Made by a program: the position numbers and the translations under genes. Below are positions 9,815 to 17,884 of a DNA stretch of 64,000 nucleotides, piece after piece. The notes below the pieces were generated by a model. It worked only from the letters and a program-made list of their open reading frames with translations, searched no databases and was not told the origin of the DNA. Position 1 is the first letter of the stretch; every line of letters starts with the position of its first letter. This stretch comes from Sulfitobacter albidus (GTDB lineage: Bacteria > Pseudomonadota > Alphaproteobacteria > Rhodobacterales > Rhodobacteraceae): assembly GCF_018200035.1 (NCBI RefSeq), contig NZ_CP073581.1:116001-180000 (forward strand), in the 5' to 3' direction.

Positions 9815-10399
9815 GTGAAGAAAATTCAGACACTTGGCGTGCATCACATCACGCTCACCGGGGCGGACCGGCAGTCCAGCATTGATTTCTGGGAGGGCAC
9901 GCTGGGCATGCCGTTCCTGTTCGATCAGCCAAATCTGGATGACCCCGACGAGGGGCATCTGTATTTCGACCCCGGTGACGGGCGGTTGATCACGATCTTC
10001 ACCAATGAGGGGCGCCGTCCCGTGCACGACCGAACGCCCACCGATCCCGGCTGCGTGCATCATGTGGCGTTCGAGGTGGATCGCGCGATGTTCGATCAGG
10101 TGATCGACCGGCTGGAGGCGCGGGGCGTGGGCCATTCGGGCGTGAAGGACCGCGGTTTCATGCATTCGATCTATTTCAAGGATCCGCTGGGCCTGCTGAT
10201 CGAGCTTGCGTGCTATACTTTCATCCCGCCGCGCGGATCCAGCCACGCCGAGGTGATGCTGGAGGCGCACAAGCTGCGTGTCGCGCGGGGCGACAACAAC
10301 ATCCTGCGCGCACATCTGGCCGATGCCTGCGTGATGATCGTCGAGCGTTCCCAAGGGTCGCTGAGCGAGGACCGGGGCGCGCGAAATCCCTATGCTTGA
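9815..10399 (+). CDS. VOC-family ring-cleavage-dioxygenase-like protein
   Basis: The GTG at 9815 is preceded by AAGGAG at ideal spacing and gives 194 residues; a second GTG at 9788 is in frame but lacks such a site. The N-terminus VKKIQTLGVHHITLTGADRQ and the pair HHVAFEVD and LLIELACY place the usual metal-binding His-His-Glu triad of VOC extradiol-dioxygenase-like proteins. The C-terminal 50 residues resemble an accessory helical tail rather than a second full VOC module. The gene is monocistronic, divergent from mreB, and followed by a strong hairpin. Substrate unknown. Confidence 0.82.
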   Translation: MKKIQTLGVHHITLTGADRQSSIDFWEGTLGMPFLFDQPNLDDPDEGHLYFDPGDGRLITIFTNEGRRPVHDRTPTDPGCVHHVAFEVDRAMFDQVIDRLEARGVGHSGVKDRGFMHSIYFKDPLGLLIELACYTFIPPRGSSHAEVMLEAHKLRVARGDNNILRAHLADACVMIVERSQGSLSEDRGARNPYA

Positions 10400-10405
10400 C
10401 GTGAT

Positions 10406-10429
10406 CGTGGCCGGATCACTCCGGCCACG
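10406..10429 (+). terminator. Hairpin terminator after the VOC gene
   Basis: Arms CGTGGCCGGA and TCCGGCCACG (10 bp, perfect) enclose TCAC, starting 6 bp after the stop codon. There is only a short T-poor tail (GCGTTTCTG), so it may act as an mRNA-stabilising hairpin as well as a terminator. Confidence 0.6.
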
Positions 10430-10449
10430 GCGTTTCTGTCGGGCGGTGT

Positions 10450-10496
10450 CAAATCTTCGGCGAAGATTTGTGTCCAGACTTTGCGGGCAAAGTCTG
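10450..10496. repeat. Tandem pair of perfect 10-bp-arm palindromes between convergent genes
   Basis: Palindrome one: 10450-10459/10461-10470 (CAAATCTTCG arm, 1-nt centre). Palindrome two: 10475-10484/10487-10496 (CAGACTTTGC arm, 2-nt centre). It lies directly beyond the stop of leuA on the minus strand. The architecture matches the pairs at 2445 and 39536 although the arm sequences differ. Confidence 0.75.
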
Positions 10497-10504
10497 CCCC
10501 GCGC

Positions 10505-12070
10505 TCAGCTGACGACCTTGTAGCTGATATCCTTGGCGTCGGTGCCGCCGCGCTCACGCCGCACCAGCAGGCGGTTGAGCGCGTGGATATAGGCGCGCGC
10601 CGAGGCCACCACGGTATCGGTATCCGCCGATTGGCCGGTCACGATGCGCCCTTCTTCCTCGAGCCGGACAGACACCGTCGCCTGCGCGTCCGTGCCCTCT
10701 GTCACCGCGGCAACCTGATACAGCTGCAGGCGGGCGGAGTGGGTCACCAGCGCCTTGATGCAGTTGAACGACGCATCGACCGGCCCGTCGCCGGATTTCT
10801 CGGTGCTGTGCTCCGTGCCATCGACAACCAGCGTCATGCGCGCCTCGTTCGGGCCGTCCGTGCCGCAGACCACATGCATGGATTTCAGCTTGATCCGGTC
10901 CGCCTCCGGGTCGGCGGCGGTGCGCATCAGGGCGATCAGATCCTCGTCGTAGATCTCTTTTTTGCGGTCGGCCAGTTCCTTGAACCGTACGAACACATCC
11001 TTGAGCTGGTTGTCCCCCAGCTCGAACCCGAGGTTTTCGAGCTTGGAGCGCAGGGCCGCGCGGCCGGAGTGTTTGCCCATCACGATGTTCGTCTCGGTCA
11101 GGCCCACGTCCTCGGGGCGCATGATCTCGAAGGTCTCGGCGTTCTTGAGCATGCCGTCCTGATGAATGCCGGATTCGTGGGCAAAGGCGTTCTTGCCCAC
11201 GATGGCCTTGTTGAACTGCACGGCAAAGCCCGACACGGAGGAGACCCGGCGCGAGATGTTCATGATCTTGGTGCTGTCGACGCCCGTCTGGAACGGCATG
11301 ATGTCATTGCGCACTTTCAGTGCCATCACGACTTCCTCAAGGGCGGTATTGCCCGCACGCTCGCCCAGACCGTTGATGGTACATTCGATCTGGCGCGCGC
11401 CTGCTTCGACCGCGGCGAGGCTGTTGGCCGTCGCCATGCCCAGATCGTTGTGGCAATGGGTGGCAAAGATGATTTCATCCGCGCCCGGCACGTTTTCGAG
11501 CAGTTTCGCGATCAGATCGGCGGATTCGCGCGGCGCGGTGTAGCCGACGGTGTCGGGGATGTTGATCGTCGTCGCACCCGCCTTGATCGCGATTTCGACC
11601 ACGCGGTAGAGGTAGTCAAGCTCGGTCCGGGTGGCGTCCATCGGCGACCATTGCACGTTGTCGCACAGGTTGCGCGCGTGGGTGACGGTATCGTGGATCC
11701 GCTCGGCCATCTGATCCATATCGAGGTTCGGGATCGCGCGGTGCAGCGGCGAAGTGCCGATAAAGGTGTGGATGCGCGGGCGCCGCGCGTGTTTGATCGC
11801 CTCCCAGCAGCGGTCGATGTCGGGGAATTGCGCGCGGGCGAGCCCGCAGATCTGCGCGTTCTGCGATTGGCGCGCAATTTCCGAGACGGCGGCAAAATCG
11901 CCTTCGGAGGCGATGGGGAACCCGGCCTCGATCACGTCAACGCCCATCTCGTCGAGCAGCTGCGCGATTTCCAGCTTTTCGGCGTGGGTCATGGTGGCAC
12001 CCGGCGATTGCTCGCCGTCGCGCAGGGTCGTGTCAAAGATCAAGACGCGGTCTTGGGTCTGGTCTGTCAT
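10505..12070 (-). CDS. leuA: 2-isopropylmalate synthase
   Basis: A 521-residue protein catalysing acetyl-CoA + 2-oxoisovalerate to 2-isopropylmalate, the first committed step of leucine synthesis. The HMGL-like TIM barrel starts with DTTLRDGEQSPGATM near residue 11 and contains the metal-binding HCHNDLGMA motif. The C-terminal 130 residues form the LeuA allosteric domain for leucine feedback, ending after the HALNRLL segment. The long length indicates the bacterial type with full regulatory domain. An upstream Leu-rich leader ORF suggests attenuation. No leuB/C/D genes are nearby. Confidence 0.96.
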   Translation of the reverse strand: MTDQTQDRVLIFDTTLRDGEQSPGATMTHAEKLEIAQLLDEMGVDVIEAGFPIASEGDFAAVSEIARQSQNAQICGLARAQFPDIDRCWEAIKHARRPRIHTFIGTSPLHRAIPNLDMDQMAERIHDTVTHARNLCDNVQWSPMDATRTELDYLYRVVEIAIKAGATTINIPDTVGYTAPRESADLIAKLLENVPGADEIIFATHCHNDLGMATANSLAAVEAGARQIECTINGLGERAGNTALEEVVMALKVRNDIMPFQTGVDSTKIMNISRRVSSVSGFAVQFNKAIVGKNAFAHESGIHQDGMLKNAETFEIMRPEDVGLTETNIVMGKHSGRAALRSKLENLGFELGDNQLKDVFVRFKELADRKKEIYDEDLIALMRTAADPEADRIKLKSMHVVCGTDGPNEARMTLVVDGTEHSTEKSGDGPVDASFNCIKALVTHSARLQLYQVAAVTEGTDAQATVSVRLEEEGRIVTGQSADTDTVVASARAYIHALNRLLVRRERGGTDAKDISYKVVS

Positions 12071-12123
12071 GGGTCTGGCTTTCGATTTGTCTGATTTGCT
12101 GATGTCTGGCGCGCGGCACGGGT

Positions 12124-12159
12124 CCTCTGAGCGGGCGCGCCCGACGGCACGCTCAGAGG
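12124..12159 (-). promoter_or_regulatory. Hairpin downstream of the leuA leader peptide (candidate attenuator stem)
   Basis: Perfect 10-bp arms CCTCTGAGCG (12124-12133) and CGCTCAGAGG (12150-12159) enclose 16 nt that include the self-complementary GGGCGCGCCC. The leader-peptide stop codon lies in the promoter-proximal arm, so a ribosome at the end of the leader would prevent the stem forming. No T-run follows on the minus strand, so the effect may be Rho-dependent or translational rather than classical intrinsic termination. Confidence 0.5.
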
Positions 12160-12233
12160 CGGGCTAGCAGCAGGGGGCGCAGCGCGCGCACGGGCAGGCG
12201 TGCGGAGGTCGGGATATGGGCTGCGATCAACAT
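12153..12233 (-). CDS. Putative leucine-rich leader peptide of leuA (leaderless start)
   Basis: An ATG at 12233 opens a 26-residue frame, MLIAAHIPTS then ARLPVRALRPLLLARL, ending TGA at 12155-12153. Seven residues are leucine, including a CTG CTG CTA run six to four codons before the stop; CTA is a rare codon in such GC-rich DNA. The frame ends 82 bp upstream of leuA. There is no Shine-Dalgarno sequence, but a TATAAC -10 box ends 8 bp upstream of the ATG, so the transcript would begin at or beside the AUG, as described for leaderless trpL leader peptides of alphaproteobacteria. Function as an attenuator is inference. Confidence 0.6.
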   Translation of the reverse strand: MLIAAHIPTSARLPVRALRPLLLARL

Positions 12234-12240
12234 GGGGATA

Positions 12241-12268
12241 GTTATACAAACGCCGCGGCGATTGGAAA
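12241..12268 (-). promoter_or_regulatory. Predicted leuA leader promoter
   Basis: On the minus strand TTTCCA (12268-12263) and TATAAC (12246-12241) are 16 bp apart. The expected start site 6-8 bp beyond the -10 coincides with the ATG of the leader peptide at 12233. Confidence 0.5.
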
Positions 12269-12318
12269 GGGGGTTTGTGGGGCTTGCGGTGAAACGGTGA
12301 CGCCCTAGCTGGCGGGAT

Positions 12319-12984
12319 ATGAAACAGGTTTTGGTGATCGGAGCGTCGGGCGGTATCGGCTCGGCAATGGTGAGCGCACTTGAGGCGCGGGGCGCGCGGG
12401 TGACGGGGCTGTCGCGGTCGGGCGACGGGCTGGACGTGACGGATGAAGCGTCGGTCGAGGCGCATTTGGGCGCGCTTGAGGGGCCGTTTGACGCACTCCT
12501 CGTGCTGACCGGCGCGCTTGAGATCGACGGGGCGGAGCCGGAAAAGACCGTCAAGGCGATCACCGCCAAGGCGATGGCGGATCAATTCGCGGTCAACGCC
12601 ATCGGCCCCGCGCTGATCCTGCGCCACGCGCCGCGCCTTTTGCCGCGGGAGGGGCGGTCGGTCTGTGCGGTGCTGACGGCGCGGGTGGGCTCCATCGGGG
12701 ACAACCGCATCGGCGGCTGGACCAGCTACCGCGCCGCCAAGGCCGCGGCGAACCAGATCGTGCACACCACGGCGATCGAGCTGGCGCGCACCCACTCCGA
12801 GGCGGTGATGATCGCGTTGCACCCGGGCACGGTCGCCACGCCCTTTACCGAAAAATACCTCGGGCGCCACCCCTCGGTGCCGCCCGAAGAGGCGGCTCAG
12901 AACATGCTGGAGGTGCTGGACACCCTCACGCCCGCGCAGACCGGCGGCTTTTATGACTACGCGGGCAAGGAGATCGTCTGGTGA
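12319..12984 (+). CDS. Short-chain dehydrogenase/reductase family protein
   Basis: A 221-residue classical SDR. The Rossmann nucleotide-binding motif GASGGIGSA lies at about residues 8-16, the catalytic Tyr-x3-Lys appears as SYRAAKAA, and the preceding Ser/Asn positions (LTARVGSIGD) are present. The C-terminus YDYAGKEIVW resembles the C-factor/CsgA-like subgroup. Its stop overlaps the start of the photolyase gene by 4 bp (GTGA), so the two are co-translated. Substrate unknown; a paired role with a photolyase is known only from gene neighbourhood. Confidence 0.88.
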   Translation: MKQVLVIGASGGIGSAMVSALEARGARVTGLSRSGDGLDVTDEASVEAHLGALEGPFDALLVLTGALEIDGAEPEKTVKAITAKAMADQFAVNAIGPALILRHAPRLLPREGRSVCAVLTARVGSIGDNRIGGWTSYRAAKAAANQIVHTTAIELARTHSEAVMIALHPGTVATPFTEKYLGRHPSVPPEEAAQNMLEVLDTLTPAQTGGFYDYAGKEIVW

Positions 12985-14507
12985 CGCGGTTGGTTCTGGT
13001 TCTGGGGGATCAGCTGTCGCCGGGCCTGTCGGCGCTGAAAAAGGCCGACAAGGACAGCGATACCGTGGTGATGGCCGAGGTGCGCGAGGAGGCGACCTAC
13101 GTCAAACACCACCCCAAGAAGATCGCGCTGATCTTTGCCGCGATGCGCAAATTCGCGGCTGAGCTGGAGGATGATGGCTGGACGGTGCTCTACTCCCGGC
13201 TCGATGATCCCGACAACGCGGGCTCCATCGTCGGGGAATTGCTGCGCCGTGCGGAGGAGACGGGCGCCAAGGGCGTGATCTGCACCGAACCGGGTGAATG
13301 GCGCCTGATCAGCAAACTCACCCACGCGCCGATCAAGACGCATATCCTGCAGGACGATCGGTTCATCTGCTCCCACGCGGAATTCGAGGACTGGGCCGAG
13401 GGGCGCAAGGCCCTGCGGATGGAGTATTTCTACCGCGAGATGCGGCGCAAGACCGGCCTGCTGATGGAGGGTGACGACCCGGCAGGTGGCCAGTGGAATT
13501 TCGATCACGACAACCGCAAGCCCGCCCCCGGCGACATTGATCCCAAGGGGCCGCTGACGTTTGAGCCCGACAACATCACCGGCGACGTGCTGGCACTGGT
13601 GGAGGCGGAATTCGGCGATCATTTCGGCACCCTGCGCCCGTTCACCTTTGCCACGACCCGCGCGCAGGCGCTTCAGGCGCTGGATCATTTCATCGAACAC
13701 TCCCTGCCCACTTTCGGTGACTATCAGGACGCGATGATCGAGGATCAGCCGTTCATGTTCCACGCGATCCTGTCGTTCTACATGAATTGCGGATTGCTGG
13801 GGCCGGTGGAGGTCTGCGAGGCGGCGGAGCGGGCCTACAACGACGACCATGCGCCCATCAATGCGGTCGAAGGGTTCATCCGCCAGATCATCGGCTGGCG
13901 CGAATACATGCGGGGGATCTATTTCCTTGAAGGCGACGAATATGCCGCGCGCAACGGGCTGGAGCAGACCCGCGACCTGCCGCAAATGTACTGGGGCGGC
14001 GAGACCCGGATGGCGTGCATGTCGGCGGCGGTGGAGGCCACCCGCGATCATGCCTACGCGCACCACATTCAGCGTCTGATGGTCACCGGAAACTTTGCCC
14101 TTATCGCGGGGATCAATCCGCAGCAGGTGTCGGAATGGTATCTTGAGGTCTACGCCGATGCCTACGAATGGGTCGAGGCGCCGAATGTCGTAGGCATGAG
14201 CCAGTTCGCCGACGGCGGTGTGATCGCGTCAAAGCCCTATGTTTCCTCGGGTGCCTACATCAACCGGATGTCGAACTACTGCAAGGGCTGCGATTACTCG
14301 GTGACAAAGAAGACGGGTGAAGGGGCGTGCCCGTTCAACACGCTCTACTGGCATTTCCTCATCACCCACCGGGCGCGGTTTTCCAACAACGCCCGCATGG
14401 GCAACATGTACCGCACATGGGACCGCATGGATGAAGAGCGCCGCGAGACCGTGTTGGCCGACGCGGAAAAGGTTCTTGCGCGACTGGATGCGGGCGAGGT
14501 GGTGTAA
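12981..14507 (+). CDS. FeS-type cryptochrome/photolyase family protein, probable (6-4) photolyase (PhrB type)
   Basis: The GTG start at 12981 gives 508 residues. The protein matches the FeS-BCP (PhrB-like) branch: an N-terminal antenna-type domain (LVLGDQLSPGLSAL) followed by the helical FAD domain. Four cysteines at 346, 434, 437 and 450 (TRMACMS, YCKGCDY, GACPF) sit where PhrB binds a 4Fe-4S cluster; spacing equals the Agrobacterium protein shifted by four residues. The adjacent AYAHHIQRLMVTGN segment carries the His pair near the lesion pocket. These enzymes use light to repair (6-4) photoproducts. It overlaps the SDR gene upstream by 4 bp. Confidence 0.92.
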   Translation: MTRLVLVLGDQLSPGLSALKKADKDSDTVVMAEVREEATYVKHHPKKIALIFAAMRKFAAELEDDGWTVLYSRLDDPDNAGSIVGELLRRAEETGAKGVICTEPGEWRLISKLTHAPIKTHILQDDRFICSHAEFEDWAEGRKALRMEYFYREMRRKTGLLMEGDDPAGGQWNFDHDNRKPAPGDIDPKGPLTFEPDNITGDVLALVEAEFGDHFGTLRPFTFATTRAQALQALDHFIEHSLPTFGDYQDAMIEDQPFMFHAILSFYMNCGLLGPVEVCEAAERAYNDDHAPINAVEGFIRQIIGWREYMRGIYFLEGDEYAARNGLEQTRDLPQMYWGGETRMACMSAAVEATRDHAYAHHIQRLMVTGNFALIAGINPQQVSEWYLEVYADAYEWVEAPNVVGMSQFADGGVIASKPYVSSGAYINRMSNYCKGCDYSVTKKTGEGACPFNTLYWHFLITHRARFSNNARMGNMYRTWDRMDEERRETVLADAEKVLARLDAGEVV

Positions 14508-14521
14508 CGCGGGCGCGGCGG

Positions 14522-14938
14522 CTAGTCGTCGGCGCACCAGCCATCCAGCGTGGCCTTGACGTCATCGGGCCAGGGCACCGAAGTGTGTTTGTCGAGATCC
14601 GACGCGGCCAGCACCTGGGTCGAGCGCCAGCGCGGCTCCCCCTCGCAGCTGATCTCGTGCTTGAGCGTCACCGAAGAGCGACCGACTTTGACGACCCGCA
14701 GCTCGAATGTCAGCGTTTGCCCGAAAAGCGACGGGCTGGAGAAGTCACAGCTTAGATGCACGGTCGGTGTGCCCCAGCGGTCTTTCCAGATAATCTCGTG
14801 CCAAGGATAGCCAATGTGGGTCCAGAATTCCTCGTTCACGCCGTTGAGGATGTCGAGATAGGCCGGGAAATACGCCGTGCCGGAGATGTCGCAATCACCA
14901 AATCGCAGTTCTCTCGTGGTGGTGAATATTTTACTCAT
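14522..14938 (-). CDS. Acyl-CoA thioesterase, hotdog fold (4-hydroxybenzoyl-CoA thioesterase-like)
   Basis: The ATG at 14938 follows AAGGAG at 6-nt spacing and gives 138 residues. The RELRFGDCDISGTAYFPAYL segment carries the Asp and surrounding residues of the FcbC/YbgC hotdog thioesterase active site. The rest shows the alternating strand pattern of the fold (HLSCDFSSPSLFGQTLTFEL). Likely hydrolyses a short acyl- or aroyl-CoA. Convergent with the photolyase gene, with 14 bp between the two stops; divergent from the threonate cluster. Substrate not determinable. Confidence 0.82.
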   Translation of the reverse strand: MSKIFTTTRELRFGDCDISGTAYFPAYLDILNGVNEEFWTHIGYPWHEIIWKDRWGTPTVHLSCDFSSPSLFGQTLTFELRVVKVGRSSVTLKHEISCEGEPRWRSTQVLAASDLDKHTSVPWPDDVKATLDGWCADD

Positions 14939-15101
14939 CCAAGGCTCCTTTGCGTGCGCAAACAGGTATAGCCGTGCGGGTGTCGGCTGCAAAGGGGCGC
15001 GCCGGGGTTTGTCCGGCGCAAAGTTTTTCCGACGGTGGGCTTGGCTTGTATCCCGTCAGCGTTAACATGCACCGGAATTGTCTCAGTAAAGGATCAGCAA
15101 A

Positions 15102-16003
15102 ATGGCCGACACCCCCAAGACAGCCGTGATCGGCCTGGGATCGATGGGATACGGGATGGCGCAATCGTGTCTGCGCGCGGGTCATCAGACAATCGGCGTT
15201 GATGTTGTACCGGCGCAGGAAGCGCGTTTCCGGTCCGAGGGCGGGGCGGACGGCGGGCTTGCCCGGCATCTGGGCATGCTGGACGCGGCGATGATCGTTG
15301 TGCTGAACGCGGCCCAGACCGAAGCCGTGCTTTTTGGTGAGGGCGGGATTGTCGCTGGTCTGCGCGAGGGGCGGTCGTGATTGCCTGCGCGACGGTACCA
15401 CCGGAATTCGCTCAGAGGATGGAAGCGCGCTGCGCCGAGGCTGGCGTACATTACCTCGACGCCCCGATTTCGGGTGGCGCGCGCAAGGCGGCCACGGGTC
15501 AATTGTCGGTGATGGCGGCGGGGACGGGCGCAGCCTTTGCCGCCGCCGCTCCGGCGCTGGAGGCGGTGGCCGAGACGGTATTCACGCTGGGGGATACTGC
15601 CGGCCCCGGATCGGCGATGAAAGCGGTAAATCAGCTGCTTGCCGGCGTGCATATCGCGACCATGGCCGAGGCGTTGACCTTTGGCATGACGCAGGGCGTG
15701 GCGCCCGACAAGTTCGTCGAGGTCATCAGCCAATGTGCGGGCACCAGCTGGATGCTGGAGAACCGCGCGCCGCATATCGTCGAGGGCGACTATACCCCGC
15801 ACAGTCAGGTAAACATCTGGCCCAAGGATCTGGGCATCGTGCTGGATATCGCAAAATCCGCGCAATTCAGCGCGCCGATCACGGCGGCGGCGATGCAGCA
15901 ATACCTGGCCGCCGCCGGCATGGGGCTGGGGGCCGAGGATGACGCCGCCGTCGCCAAGGTCTATGCGCGCAACGCGGGTCTGACCCTGCCGGGAGAGGGC
16001 TGA
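15102..16003 (+). pseudogene. ltnD: L-threonate dehydrogenase with an apparent single-base frameshift
   Basis: Residues 1-92 (15102-15380) are a beta-hydroxyacid dehydrogenase N-terminus: TAVIGLGSMGYGMAQ NAD-binding motif, then a frame stop. The rest of the protein resumes in the next frame (15377-16003, starting at a GTG overlapping the stop) with IACATVPPEFAQRM, the DAPISGGARKAATG substrate motif and the catalytic-lysine segment GSAMKAVNQLLAG. Adding one G to the GGGG run at 15368-15371 restores one 300-residue protein, the normal LtnD length. It would oxidise L-threonate to 2-oxo-tetronate. Either a sequencing/assembly slip, a recent mutation, or two coupled halves (GAGGGG precedes the GTG by 5 nt). 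The gene overlaps otnK by 1 bp. Confidence 0.8.
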
Positions 16004-17292
16004 TGCTGCTGGGGTGCATTGGCGACGATTTCACGGGCTCAAGCGATCTGGCCAACACGCTGGCCAAGGGCGGGATGCGCACGGTGCAATATACCGGCGT
16101 GCCCACGCGGGACGCGGCGGCGGATGTGCAGGCGGGCGTGGTCGCGCTCAAATCCCGCTCGATCGACGTGCGCGAGGCGGTGGCGCAATCGCTGGCGGCG
16201 CTGGAGTGGTTGCGGGCGCAGGGGTGCACGCAGTTCTTCTTCAAATACTGCTCGACCTTTGATTCGACCCCTCTAGGCAACATAGGGCCCGTCGCGGATG
16301 CGCTGGCGGACGCGCTGGACGCGCACCGCGTGATCGTCTGCCCCGCGTTTCCGGGCACGGGGCGGTCGATCTATCAGGGGCATCTGTTCGTCAACGACAC
16401 GCTGCTGAGCGAAAGCGGGATGCAGAACCATCCCGTCACCCCCATGACTGACGCCGACATTCGCCGCTGGCTCGCGCCGCAGACGCGGTTTTCGGTCGGC
16501 CATGTCGGGGCGGGGGATGTCTTTGCCGGGGCTGCCCAGATCGGGACGGCGCTGGAGGCGCAGCACGAGGCGGGGCACCGTTTGATCGTGGTGGACGCGA
16601 TCCGCGACGCCGATCTGCTTGAGATCGGGAAGGCGGCACGGGATCTGCCGTTGATTACCGGCGGCTCTGGCGTGGCGCTGGGGCTGCCTGCGAATTTCGG
16701 CTGCACCGCCGCGCAGGTGCCATGGACCGGGCAAGGGGGCAAGGCGGTGGCGCTGTCGGGATCATGCTCAAACGCGACGCGCGCGCAGGTGGCGCATCAC
16801 GCCCGCACGCACCCCGCGCGCGAAATCATCGCCGCCGATGTGATCGAGGGGCGCCTGAGCGCCGAGGAAATCGCCGATTGGCTGATCGCAGCCGAGGGTG
16901 TGCCGCTGGCCTACAGCTCTGCCGATCCACAGGCCGTGGCACAGGTGCAAGAGACCTTTGGCGGCGCGCGCGCGTCGGAGGCGCTGGAGGCGTTCTTTGC
17001 CGATGTGGCCCGGCACGCGGTCGCCAAAGGCGCCACGCGGATCATCACCGCCGGGGGGGAAACCTCTGGCGCGGTTGTCGAGGGGCTGGCGCTGGAAACG
17101 CTCGAAATCGGACCAGAGATCGACCCCGGCGTGCCTGCGCTGCGCGCGCGCCCCGATCTGGTGGTCGCGCTGAAATCCGGTAACTTCGGGGCCGAGGATT
17201 TCTTTGCCAAGGCGGACCGCGTGCTGGGGGCACCCCATGAGCGAGGCGAGGCTGCGCGAACAGATCTGCCTGCTGGCCAAATCGCTGTTTGA
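16003..17292 (+). CDS. otnK: 3-oxo-tetronate kinase (four-carbon acid sugar kinase family)
   Basis: A 429-residue DUF1537/OtnK-type kinase. The N-terminal domain begins LLGCIGDDFTGSSDLANTL, the acid-sugar-binding signature; the C-terminal nucleotide-binding domain has GSCSNATRAQV, ITAGGETSGAVVEGL and the final ALKSGNFGAEDFF motif. It phosphorylates 3-oxo-tetronate to its 4-phosphate with ATP. The start overlaps the ltnD stop (TGATG). Its 3' end overlaps otnC by 56 bp in another frame. Context with ltnD, otnC and otnI makes the threonate assignment strong. Confidence 0.93.
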   Translation: MLLGCIGDDFTGSSDLANTLAKGGMRTVQYTGVPTRDAAADVQAGVVALKSRSIDVREAVAQSLAALEWLRAQGCTQFFFKYCSTFDSTPLGNIGPVADALADALDAHRVIVCPAFPGTGRSIYQGHLFVNDTLLSESGMQNHPVTPMTDADIRRWLAPQTRFSVGHVGAGDVFAGAAQIGTALEAQHEAGHRLIVVDAIRDADLLEIGKAARDLPLITGGSGVALGLPANFGCTAAQVPWTGQGGKAVALSGSCSNATRAQVAHHARTHPAREIIAADVIEGRLSAEEIADWLIAAEGVPLAYSSADPQAVAQVQETFGGARASEALEAFFADVARHAVAKGATRIITAGGETSGAVVEGLALETLEIGPEIDPGVPALRARPDLVVALKSGNFGAEDFFAKADRVLGAPHERGEAARTDLPAGQIAV

Positions 17293-17884
17293 CCGGGGGC
17301 TGACCCACGGCAGCACCGGTAATATCTCGGCGCGCACGGGGGACGGCGGATTGCTTGTCTCGCCGACGGGGACCAGCTTTGGCAGGCTGGATCCCGGACG
17401 GCTTAGCCGGTTTGACGCGGGCGGGACGCTGATTTCAGGCGATGCACCGACCAAGGAAATGCCGCTGCACAGCGCGTTTTACGACACGCGCAGCAGTGCC
17501 GGCGCGGTGGTGCATCTGCACAGCTGCCATTCGGTCGCCTGGTCGATGATGCCGGATGCGGATGTCGATGATTTTCTGCCACCGCTCACGCCCTATGCGG
17601 TGATGAAGCTGGGGCGGGTGAAGCTTTTGCCGTTCTTTCTGCCGGGCGATCCGGCAATGGGGGCGGCGGTGCGTGGCCTGTCGGGCAAGCGCAGCGCGGT
17701 GATGCTGGCCAATCACGGACCCGTCGTTGCGGGCAAGGACGTGGAGGCCGCGTGCAACGCCGTCGAAGAGCTGGAGGAGACCGCGCGGCTCGCCATGATG
17801 CTGCGCGGGGTAGAGGCGCGTGGGCTGACCGACGACCAGCTGCGCGCGGTGGTGACCAAATTTGATGTGGAGTGGGATGGATGA
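17237..17884 (+). CDS. otnC: 3-oxo-tetronate 4-phosphate decarboxylase (class II aldolase fold)
   Basis: The ATG at 17237 gives 215 residues starting MSEARLREQICLLAKSLFDR, the usual family N-terminus, so the 56-bp overlap with otnK is real rather than a start-call error. The zinc ligands of the class II aldolase/adducin fold are seen in VVHLHSCHS and in LANHGPVVAG. The glycine-rich GSTGNISAR binds phosphate. It decarboxylates 3-oxo-tetronate 4-phosphate to dihydroxyacetone phosphate, feeding glycolysis. Its stop overlaps the otnI start (ATGA). Confidence 0.92.
   Translation: MSEARLREQICLLAKSLFDRGLTHGSTGNISARTGDGGLLVSPTGTSFGRLDPGRLSRFDAGGTLISGDAPTKEMPLHSAFYDTRSSAGAVVHLHSCHSVAWSMMPDADVDDFLPPLTPYAVMKLGRVKLLPFFLPGDPAMGAAVRGLSGKRSAVMLANHGPVVAGKDVEAACNAVEELEETARLAMMLRGVEARGLTDDQLRAVVTKFDVEWDG

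Noticed and set aside
10481..12094. 537-codon plus-strand frame opposite leuA
   Set aside because: Antisense shadow; the minus strand encodes full-length LeuA with all motifs.
15360..15385. Programmed ribosomal frameshift in ltnD
   Set aside because: No slippery heptamer and no downstream pseudoknot; a missing G in a GGGG run is simpler.
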